Of a stretch of DNA of 49,121 bases, positions 8,050-14,249 are shown piece by piece. The notes under the pieces were generated by a model. It did not search any database and was not told the DNA's origin. It saw only the letters and a list, made by a program, of their open reading frames with translations. This DNA comes from Alcanivorax sp. (GTDB lineage: Bacteria > Pseudomonadota > Gammaproteobacteria > Pseudomonadales > Alcanivoracaceae): assembly GCF_002733835.1 (NCBI RefSeq), contig NZ_NVWY01000037.1, positions 1-49,121 on the forward strand, in the 5' to 3' direction. The translations under genes and the position numbers were made by a program. How positions within the stretch are numbered: position 1 is the stretch's first letter; each line of letters begins with the position of its first letter.

Positions 8050-8688
8050 TCAGGCGGGGCGCTGGCTGGGGGGAAATTCGCACAGATCCGCGATCAGGCA
8101 ATCACCGCATTTGGGCTTGCGGGCCATGCAGACATAGCGGCCATGCAGAATCAGCCAGTGATGAGCATCGCGCAGAAATTCCTCCGGCACCAGTCGTACC
8201 AGCCGTTTTTCGACCTCCAGTACGTTTTTTCCCGGGGCAATGCGGGTGCGGTTGGATACCCGAAAGATGTGGGTATCCACTGCCATGGTGGGGTAGCCAT
8301 AGGCGGTATTGAGCACCACATTGGCGGTTTTCCGCCCCACGCCGGGTAGCGCTTCCAGCTCCTCACGGGTGCGCGGGACCTGGCTGTCGTGTTGTTCGAT
8401 CAAAATACGGCACAACTGGATGATGTTTTCGGCCTTGGAGTTAAACAGGCCGATGGTCTTGATGTACTCTTTAAGCCCGTCGACGCCCAGCGCAAAGATA
8501 GCCTCTGGCGTATTGGCGACCGGATACAGGCGTGCGGTGGCTTTATTCACCCCCACATCCGTGGCCTGGGCCGAGAGCACCACGGCAACCAGCAGCTCAA
8601 AATCCGACTGGTATTCCAGTTCAGTGGTCGGGTGCGGGTTCTGGGCGCGCAGACGGGAAAAAATTTCGGTACGTTTTTCGCGATTCAT
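8050..8688 (-). CDS. nth: Endonuclease III
   Basis: A 212-residue DNA glycosylase/AP lyase that removes oxidised pyrimidines in base excision repair. The helix-hairpin-helix LPGVGRKTANVVL carries the catalytic Lys120, and Asp138 is in VDTHIFR. The [4Fe-4S] loop has Cys187, 194, 197 and 203 in the C-x6-C-x2-C-x5-C pattern. Positions match E. coli Nth. The start at 8688 has AGGAAG upstream; the open frame extends further but without homology. In E. coli nth is the last gene of the rsx/rnf operon. Here three unrelated genes, two of them on the opposite strand, separate it from rnfE. Confidence 0.97.
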   Translation of the reverse strand: MNREKRTEIFSRLRAQNPHPTTELEYQSDFELLVAVVLSAQATDVGVNKATARLYPVANTPEAIFALGVDGLKEYIKTIGLFNSKAENIIQLCRILIEQHDSQVPRTREELEALPGVGRKTANVVLNTAYGYPTMAVDTHIFRVSNRTRIAPGKNVLEVEKRLVRLVPEEFLRDAHHWLILHGRYVCMARKPKCGDCLIADLCEFPPSQRPA

Positions 8689-8805
8689 AGCATCTTCCTG
8701 TGTTCGCGAGGCAGTATAGCGGATGAAGCGCCGGGTGTGAGGGGATGCTCCCTTAATGCGATGGCATGTCAGGCTCCCAGAGAGGGGCCAAAGAAGGAGA
8801 GTTAG

Positions 8806-9990
8806 ATGCAGTTTTCCGCCATGGAAACCCTGATGATTGCCCTGTTGGTACTGGGCACAGGTCAGTGGCTGGTGCACCGGATTTCCATCCTTTCCCGGCT
8901 GAATATGCCGGAACCGGTGGTGGGTGGCTTGCTGGCCACCATCATCGTGACGGCGCTGCAAATCGGTGGTGTTTCCCTGACGTTCGATGAAAGCATGAAG
9001 GTGCCCTCCATGCTGTTTTTCTTCGGGGCCGTCGGCTTGGCCGCCGATTTCCGCCTGCTCAAGCAGGGTGGCTGGGCCATGTTGCTGTTTGCGGTGCTGG
9101 TGATTGTGCTGGTTGCCTTGCAGGATTTGGCCGGGGTTGGTATGGCCAAGTTAATGGGGCTTGAACCCTACTATGGGCTGATTGGCGGTTCGGTCACCAT
9201 GACCGGGGGGCATGGAACCGGAGCGGCCTGGGCCAGTGTATTCGAGAAGGATTTTGGGCTCACCGGTGTGTCCGAGCTGGCGGCGGCATCCGCCACCTTT
9301 GGTCTGGTTTTCGGTGCCCTGCTGGGTGGTCCGTTGGCCATGTTCCTGATTCGCCGCTATCGCATTGCCGCACCGGCCCACGGGGCCGCAGACGATGATG
9401 CGGCTTACGACAAGGCTGAACGGCCACACCCGATTTCGGCGGGCAGCGTGATCCGTATTTTGATGCTGCTTTCCGTGGGCGTTGTGGTGGGCAAGGTGGC
9501 AGCAGAAGAGTTTGCTTCCGTGTTCCGCCTGCCGACCTTCGTATGGGTGCTGTTCGTGTGCATCCTGCTGGGCAATACCGCGCGCCGCTTGTGGCGCGTT
9601 AACGACGCCACCATCGATGTGGTGGGGAATACGGCGCTGGGGATCTTTCTGGCGATTACGCTGATGAGTTTGCAGTTACTGCAGCTGGTGGATCTGGCGT
9701 TGCCCATGTTGGCCATGCTGGTTGGGCAGGTGCTGTTGGCGTTGGCGTTTATTACCTTTGTAACTTTCCGTTTGATGGGGCGCAACTATGATTCGGCAGT
9801 GTTGTGTGCGGGCCATTGCGGTTTTGCCATGGGCGCAACGCCAACGGCAGTGGCGAATATTCAGGCGGTAACACAGCACCATGGGCCGTCGCCGTTGGCG
9901 TTCATTATCGTGCCGGTGGTGGGGGGCTTTATCGTGGATATTGCCAATGCCACGATTATCCAGACGTTCGTGTCTGTGCTATCGGGCTAG
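8806..9990 (+). CDS. gltS: Sodium/glutamate symporter GltS
   Basis: A 394-residue inner membrane carrier with about ten hydrophobic helices in two inverted halves. The two pore-loop motifs are visible: TGGHGTGAAWASVF (first half) and CAGHCGFAMGATPTAVAN (second half), the signatures of the ESS family. It takes up L-glutamate with Na+. AAGGAG lies 8 nt before the ATG. It is divergent from nth. The NAD-glutamate dehydrogenase encoded near 43.4 kb could use the imported glutamate, but they are not linked in one operon. Confidence 0.94.
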   Translation: MQFSAMETLMIALLVLGTGQWLVHRISILSRLNMPEPVVGGLLATIIVTALQIGGVSLTFDESMKVPSMLFFFGAVGLAADFRLLKQGGWAMLLFAVLVIVLVALQDLAGVGMAKLMGLEPYYGLIGGSVTMTGGHGTGAAWASVFEKDFGLTGVSELAAASATFGLVFGALLGGPLAMFLIRRYRIAAPAHGAADDDAAYDKAERPHPISAGSVIRILMLLSVGVVVGKVAAEEFASVFRLPTFVWVLFVCILLGNTARRLWRVNDATIDVVGNTALGIFLAITLMSLQLLQLVDLALPMLAMLVGQVLLALAFITFVTFRLMGRNYDSAVLCAGHCGFAMGATPTAVANIQAVTQHHGPSPLAFIIVPVVGGFIVDIANATIIQTFVSVLSG

Positions 9991-10040
9991 GGGCAATGCG
10001 AACGTTGTTTGCTATGAACTGCGTGCGCGACGGTAGAAAG

Positions 10041-10120
10041 AACTCAAGCGAGTGACGAGGAACGAGTTTCGAAGAGCAAACCGGTTTGGCCTTTCGCTCC
10101 TCGCTCCTCGAAACTTGCTT
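10041..10120. repeat. Palindromic element with heptamer-repeat arms (CTCCTCG type)
   Basis: The left part (10041-10080, with GAGTTTCGAAGAGCAAA) is complementary with gaps to the right part (10091-10120), which reads TTTCG then two CTCCTCG heptamers and AAACTTG. The TTTCG-plus-heptamer register is the same as in the element at 96-176, where the heptamer is TTATTCA. It fills most of the gap between gltS and the next gene. Confidence 0.6.
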
Positions 10121-10124
10121 CCGG

Positions 10125-10655
10125 TTACTGAACTACCACGTCACCGTCTTCGATGCGCAGGCGCTCGCCGGGTTTTTTGTCCATGCGAATCGTTTCCTCG
10201 CTGTCATTGAAGGTGTAGGTCACGTCATAGCCTTCGGTGCGGCTTTTGTCTTCCATCACCGTGTTACAGCGTTGTTCCGTGGTGGTGTAGGTGTTTTTTT
10301 CCTGCATGCCTTTCTGGATCTGGTTACCGGCGACACCACCGGCAATCGCACCGCCGGCTGTTGCGGCATCCTTACCGCTACCACCACCAAACTGATGACC
10401 AACCACGCCACCGATAACCGCACCGACCACGCTACCGGTGACCCGGTGTTGGTCTTTGACGGGTTTTTTGCGCTCAACATTAACCTGCTGACACACCTCA
10501 CGTGGTTCCTGCCAGGTCCTCACAATAGGTTCCACATCGACCACTTTGGCATAGCCTGATTGTTGTGGGGTTACTGCCTGATAGGCTCCATAACCCACAC
10601 CTGCGACGGCCACGGCACCCACGACACTCAGGGCGGCAACTGCTGCGCTTTTCAT
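10125..10655 (-). CDS. Glycine-zipper 2TM domain envelope protein
   Basis: A 176-residue protein with an N-terminal hydrophobic segment (about 5-27). The central glycine zipper (about 72-108) reads VVGAVIGGVVGHQFGG and AIAGGVAGNQIQKG, as in the 17-kDa antigen/SlyB/UmoD-like group. The C-terminal domain is a small beta domain (GYDVTYTFNDSEETIRMDKKPGERL). The N-terminus has no lipobox cysteine, so it is anchored by its N-terminal helix or exported. Homologues are envelope proteins of unknown detailed role. The gene is monocistronic. Confidence 0.8.
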   Translation of the reverse strand: MKSAAVAALSVVGAVAVAGVGYGAYQAVTPQQSGYAKVVDVEPIVRTWQEPREVCQQVNVERKKPVKDQHRVTGSVVGAVIGGVVGHQFGGGSGKDAATAGGAIAGGVAGNQIQKGMQEKNTYTTTEQRCNTVMEDKSRTEGYDVTYTFNDSEETIRMDKKPGERLRIEDGDVVVQ

Positions 10656-10920
10656 GGCTGACTCCTTATTCCGTTATTTCCCTGTTAGAGCCAGTCTGGC
10701 ACAGAGAGTTCGCCGTGAAAGGGGGTTCAATTGCAAAAGAGTGTGAAGGTAAAAGGCAGGTAAAAAATCACCGCAGCGTTATGCTATTGTCCGCCTGTGC
10801 AGCGGTTTGCAGTGCCAGGAACGGGAACAATCCTGGCGCACGGTGCAGTGCTTCCACTGGGTTATTTTACCGCCACGATTCATGATTATTCACCGTCACA
10901 AGGTGCGTACAGGGGGACGT

Positions 10921-11385
10921 ATGGAACAGAGCGTGGGGACAAAAACCGCCGCCGCTGCGCAACTGGATGCGCAGTTGCAGGCAGAATATTTACACCTCAC
11001 CAGCTTGATTGATTCGTTTGATCAGAAGTCGCTGACCATCAAGGCCTGGAGTGTGACGCTGGCCGGAATTCTGGCGGGGTCAGGGGCGTTTTTTGACCGC
11101 CCGGCGCTGCTGTGGGTCGGGGTAGTGGGAAGTTTGCTGTTCTGGTTGGTGGAAGGCCACTGGAAGGCCTTTCAGTCTGCGCATTATGCGCGTATCGAAA
11201 AAATCGAAGCGCATTTTCGTGGTGAAGTGGACGGAATCGCCCCCTTCCAGAGCGCGGATAGCTGGGAGCGCAGCCGCCGCGCCGGCGGCATGAAAGAGCT
11301 GTTGCGCATCTTGCGCTGGCGCCACGTGTTTCTGCCACACGGGTTGGTGGCAGTGGCGCTATTGGTGGCAGCGTTGGTGCTGTAG
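10921..11385 (+). CDS. Predicted membrane protein with three hydrophobic segments, unknown
   Basis: A 154-residue protein. The soluble N-terminus (about 1-40) is Ala/Gln-rich and probably helical. Hydrophobic segments lie at about 43-57, 62-80 and 133-154, and the second and third are separated by a charged loop with an R-R-A-G-G-M motif. I do not recognise the family, although the layout recalls small phage- or stress-related RipA-like membrane proteins without any diagnostic motif. GGGGGA precedes ATG 10921. The stop codon TAG is part of a REP-like palindrome, so the gene ends inside a repeat. Confidence 0.65.
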   Translation: MEQSVGTKTAAAAQLDAQLQAEYLHLTSLIDSFDQKSLTIKAWSVTLAGILAGSGAFFDRPALLWVGVVGSLLFWLVEGHWKAFQSAHYARIEKIEAHFRGEVDGIAPFQSADSWERSRRAGGMKELLRILRWRHVFLPHGLVAVALLVAALVL

Positions 11386-11387
11386 GA

Positions 11388-11403
11388 GCGGCGCTCGAGC
11401 CGC
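11388..11403. repeat. REP-like palindrome at the end of the membrane protein gene
   Basis: GCGGC (11388-11392) and GCCGC (11399-11403) are inverted around GCTCGA. They are preceded by GTAGGA and followed by GAA, matching the GTAGGAGCG...CGCGAA layout of Pseudomonas-type REPs. It overlaps the stop codon of the upstream gene and lies between two converging genes. Confidence 0.65.
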
Positions 11404-11426
11404 GAAAACGATTGCCGTAGGCGCGG

Positions 11427-12137
11427 TTAGCTGACTTTCCCGGTGGTGCGCACCCGGCGGCTGACTTTGGGTTCGTCGCTGGCGTTGCGCTTCCGGGCTT
11501 CCTTGAGATGTTTGTCGATGACGTTCTTGCCGGCGATGATCAGGCCCAGGCCCAGGAAGGCGCCGGGGGGCAGGATGGCCAGCAGGAAGCCGCCGTAGTT
11601 GTCGATGACAGTGAGCTCCCAGTGGGCCGCCATGGGGCCGAACAGCAGCTGCATGTTGGTGAACAGCGTGCCCTGGCCAACCAGTTCACGCATGCCACCG
11701 AGAATCAAGAGAATTACCAGGAAACCCAGGCCCATCATGAAACCGTCCACCATGGAGGGCAGGATGGCATTCTTGCTGGCAAAGGCATCGGCGCGGCCGA
11801 GCACGGCGCAGTTGGTCACGATCAACGGAATGAAGATGCCGAGGATTTCGTACAGCTCGAATGTGTAGGCCTGCATCAGCATTTCGATCACCGTCACCAT
11901 GGCGGCGATAATCATCACGAAGGCGGGCAGACGCACCGCATCAGTGACGTAATTGCGAATCAGCGAGACACAGGCGTTGGAGCCCATCAGCACTACCAGG
12001 GTCGCCAGGCCCAGGCCCATGGCGTTGACCACGGAACCGGTGACCGCCAGCAAAGGGCACAGGCCAAGAATCTGTACGGTGGCGGGGTTGTTATTCCACA
12101 GGCCGTCCAGTGCCAGCTCACGGTAGGATTTACTCAT
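11427..12137 (-). CDS. rnfE: Electron transport complex subunit RnfE
   Basis: A 236-residue integral membrane subunit of the Rnf complex, which couples ferredoxin:NAD electron transfer to ion transport and in gammaproteobacteria also reduces SoxR. Hallmarks are [39 protein letters not shown] and [12 protein letters not shown], with about six helices. RnfE and RnfA are inverted paralogues that share Cys-containing central helices. The ribosome binding site (GGGAG, 7 nt before ATG) and the first nine codons lie in an inverted-repeat element (12110-12374). It is the last rnf gene here and nth does not follow. Confidence 0.95.
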   Translation of the reverse strand: MSKSYRELALDGLWNNNPATVQILGLCPLLAVTGSVVNAMGLGLATLVVLMGSNACVSLIRNYVTDAVRLPAFVMIIAAMVTVIEMLMQAYTFELYEILGIFIPLIVTNCAVLGRADAFASKNAILPSMVDGFMMGLGFLVILLILGGMRELVGQGTLFTNMQLLFGPMAAHWELTVIDNYGGFLLAILPPGAFLGLGLIIAGKNVIDKHLKEARKRNASDEPKVSRRVRTTGKVS

Positions 12138-12374
12138 TCAGTCACTCCCAAAGCGGTCCAATGTAAGGCGTTTTCTTGATGGCATAGTGGGCTTATGACG
12201 AAAGGAAACAACGAAGCAGTGGGGCGCTTTGGGAGTGACCCGGAGGGCGCCAAGCTGGGCTCGCAGAGCGGTGTTATTTCGGCTTGGAATAGGCCCGCTA
12301 TGCCTGCGCCAAAATGCCTTGCTCTACAAGCCCAGCTTGACGCTGAATGCGTAAATCCTACCGTGAGCTGGCAC
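12110..12374. mobile_element. TIR-bounded non-coding element X between rnfG and rnfE
   Basis: Arms 12110-12141 and 12343-12374 are inverted repeats with one mismatch in 32. The left arm is also the start of rnfE (codons 1-9). Inside, CACTCCCAAAGCG (12143-12155) pairs with CGCTTTGGGAGTG (12225-12237), and 12251-12261 pairs with 12329-12339. The core CAACGAAGCAGTG (12209-12221), then 15 nt, then GACCCGGAGGGC (12237-12248) is shared with elements Y and Z. No target duplication was identified and no protein is encoded. A 201-bp segment between such arms could in principle invert. Confidence 0.7.
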
Positions 12375-12395
12375 CCGATTTTTTTATAATTAATG

Positions 12396-13043
12396 TCACT
12401 CATCACAGGTCTCCACCGGGGTGGTGTCCGCAGGGGCACTGAAGAGATTATTCTGGTTGGCGTCGAAATATTGCAGGGCGCGGTGCACCGCACCGACAAC
12501 GGCGCGGGGGGTAATGGTGGCACCGGTAAAGCTGTCGAAGTCGCCGCCGTCTTTTTTCACGGCCCAGCCGGACGTGGCAGGGTTGCCCAGAGAATGGCCG
12601 TTGAAACCCAGAATCCAGTCGGATTTTTTGGTTTCGATACTGTCGCCCAGGCCCGGGGTTTCATTGTGTGGCGGAACCACACGCACGCCCTGTATCTCCC
12701 CTTGAGTATCCACGCCGACAATCAAGGCAATGGCGCCACCGTAACCGTCCGGAGCGGTGGCTTCCAGCACGGCGCCGTTGTCCTCGCCATTAAGGCGGGC
12801 CCGATAGAGGTGATGCTCGTTGCGGCCCAGTAGTGGGTCGCTCACGGTAATACGGTCGGTGAGCAAATCGTTGTCGTGTTGGTCGTGGGGCATGACCTGG
12901 TTCAGTGATGTCATCAGTGCTTGTTGCTTATTGCAACGGACCTGATCCAGCGTGGCTTCGTTGGTAATGGCCAGGGTGGCGGCGGTGCCGATGGCAAACA
13001 ACCCGAGGATGACCGCGTTCTTGGTGATGGCATAACGCATCAT
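12396..13043 (-). CDS. rnfG: Electron transport complex subunit RnfG
   Basis: A 215-residue periplasmic flavoprotein subunit with one N-terminal membrane anchor (about 8-27). The covalent FMN attachment motif is SFTGATITP, with the modified threonine at Thr176. The block PPHNETPGLGD is also characteristic. Its ATG shares a base with the rnfD stop codon (TGATG), indicating coupled translation. The stop codon is embedded in GATGAGTGA, which also contains an ATG opening a short frame (MSDINYKKI) that runs into element X. This may be a relic of an original overlapping rnfE start. Confidence 0.95.
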   Translation of the reverse strand: MMRYAITKNAVILGLFAIGTAATLAITNEATLDQVRCNKQQALMTSLNQVMPHDQHDNDLLTDRITVSDPLLGRNEHHLYRARLNGEDNGAVLEATAPDGYGGAIALIVGVDTQGEIQGVRVVPPHNETPGLGDSIETKKSDWILGFNGHSLGNPATSGWAVKKDGGDFDSFTGATITPRAVVGAVHRALQYFDANQNNLFSAPADTTPVETCDE

Positions 13044-14071
13044 CAGCTGACACCTCGCTTGGATGACTTGTGCCCGTAGGTTCGCGGCTGGGTGTAGTAA
13101 TCAATGAAGGGCGCAGACAGGTTCAACAGCAATACTGAAAACGCCACCGCGTCCGGGTAGCCGCCAAAGGTACGAATTACCCAGATCAGCAGGCCGATCA
13201 GCAAGGCATAAATAAGGCGGCCCATGCGGCTGGTGGCGGCGCTGACCGGGTCGGTGGCAATAAAGAACGCGCCGAGCATGGCGCCGCCGGAAAACAGCTG
13301 GAAGAGCGGATCCGCAAAACGGACAGGATCAATCAACCAGGCCAGCAGGGCGGGCAAACCCAGGCCGGCGAGAAAGCCGACGGGGATGTGCCAGGTGATG
13401 ATCTTGCGGCTGATCAGGTACAGGCCGCCCAGCAGAAACGCCAGATTGACCCATTCCCAGCCCAGCCCGGCAAACTGGCCATGCAGAATGCTGTGGCTGG
13501 CCAGTTCGCCTTCACTGGCGGCCCCGGCACTGTGGGCCGTGCGGAAGGTGTCCAGGGGGGTGGCGCCGCTAAGGCCATCCACCGGAAGCTGCCCGGTGAA
13601 CAGCTGCCAGCTTTGCACAAATGATAGTGGCTCACCGGGCGCCAGCCACTGTGTCATGGCCACCGGGAAGGAAATCAGCAGCAGCACATAGCCGACCATG
13701 GCCGGGTTGAAGGGGTTCATGCCCAGCCCACCATAGAGTTGCTTGGCCACGATAATGGCAAAGCTCACCCCGATCAGGGTCAGCCACCAGGGGGCGGTGG
13801 GCGGCAGGGCGAGCCCGAGCAGAACGGCGGTGACCACGGCGCTGTAGTCTTTCAGGTAGAAGGCGATGTTGCGCCCTCGGGCTTTCAGGAACAGCGCCTC
13901 GCTGACCAGCGCAACGATGACCGCCCACAGCACATTGATCACCGAACCCCAGCCGAACTGCCAGGTGAGGACGGCAAGGCCGGGTAGCGTGGCGTAGATC
14001 ACCTGGCGCATGAAGGCACCGGTGTTGTTTTTCACCGTGGCATGGGGTGAGGTGGACGTAATCAGGCTCAT
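13043..14071 (-). CDS. rnfD: Electron transport complex subunit RnfD
   Basis: A 342-residue membrane subunit with about nine helices and a covalently bound FMN at Thr171 in the motif GLSGATPLD. GLGMNPFNPAMVGY and the FFIATDPVSA block are family signatures (NqrB/RnfD). The start at 14071 is chosen because homology begins at MSLITSTSPH and GGAG lies 8 nt upstream; the frame extends upstream through repeat sequence only. The leader puts the GGAG in the loop of a small hairpin (14073-14087), as does the rnfB leader. It overlaps rnfG by one base. Confidence 0.95.
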   Translation of the reverse strand: MSLITSTSPHATVKNNTGAFMRQVIYATLPGLAVLTWQFGWGSVINVLWAVIVALVSEALFLKARGRNIAFYLKDYSAVVTAVLLGLALPPTAPWWLTLIGVSFAIIVAKQLYGGLGMNPFNPAMVGYVLLLISFPVAMTQWLAPGEPLSFVQSWQLFTGQLPVDGLSGATPLDTFRTAHSAGAASEGELASHSILHGQFAGLGWEWVNLAFLLGGLYLISRKIITWHIPVGFLAGLGLPALLAWLIDPVRFADPLFQLFSGGAMLGAFFIATDPVSAATSRMGRLIYALLIGLLIWVIRTFGGYPDAVAFSVLLLNLSAPFIDYYTQPRTYGHKSSKRGVS

Positions 14072-14128
14072 AAGCACACTCCGTGTGCCGCCTGGGGCCG
14101 GACGCTCGAGGCCAGACCGAGCACCGCT

Positions 14129-14199
14129 GTAGGCGCTTGCTTGCAAACGAACCGACAGAGCTGTGTATTGGCGACATTCGCTTGCAAGCAAGCTCCTAC
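14129..14199. repeat. REP doublet between rnfC and rnfD
   Basis: GTAGGCGCTTGCTTGC... (14129-14151) and its inverted copy ending GCAAGCTCCTAC (14177-14199) match in 21 of 23 positions, separated by 25 nt. The GTAGGAGC...GCGAA pattern is that of Pseudomonas-type REP units arranged as a BIME-like pair. In the mRNA it would form a long hairpin in the rnfC-rnfD junction, which could modulate mRNA decay within the operon. Confidence 0.8.
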
Positions 14200-14217
14200 G
14201 GGGGAGAGGGCGCGCTT

Positions 14218-14243
14218 CAGGCGTCTAGCGTCAGGCGTCAGGC
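14218..14243. repeat. Heptamer array after the rnfC stop (GACGCC type)
   Basis: On the plus strand this reads CAGGCGT, CTAGCGT, CAGGCGT, CAGGC, that is, 7-nt periodic units ending 6 nt before the rnfC stop codon. A degenerate counterpart (GGACGCT, CGAGGCC, AGACCGA) lies at about 14098-14118 on the far side of the REP pair. It is the same unit type as at 17131, 17896 and 17982. Confidence 0.6.
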
Positions 14244-14249
14244 TTATAT

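Noticed and set aside
12134..12523. Minus-strand open frame spanning element X
   Set aside because: It combines repeat sequence with out-of-frame rnfG and has no protein-like composition; only the short MSDINYKKI relic is of interest.
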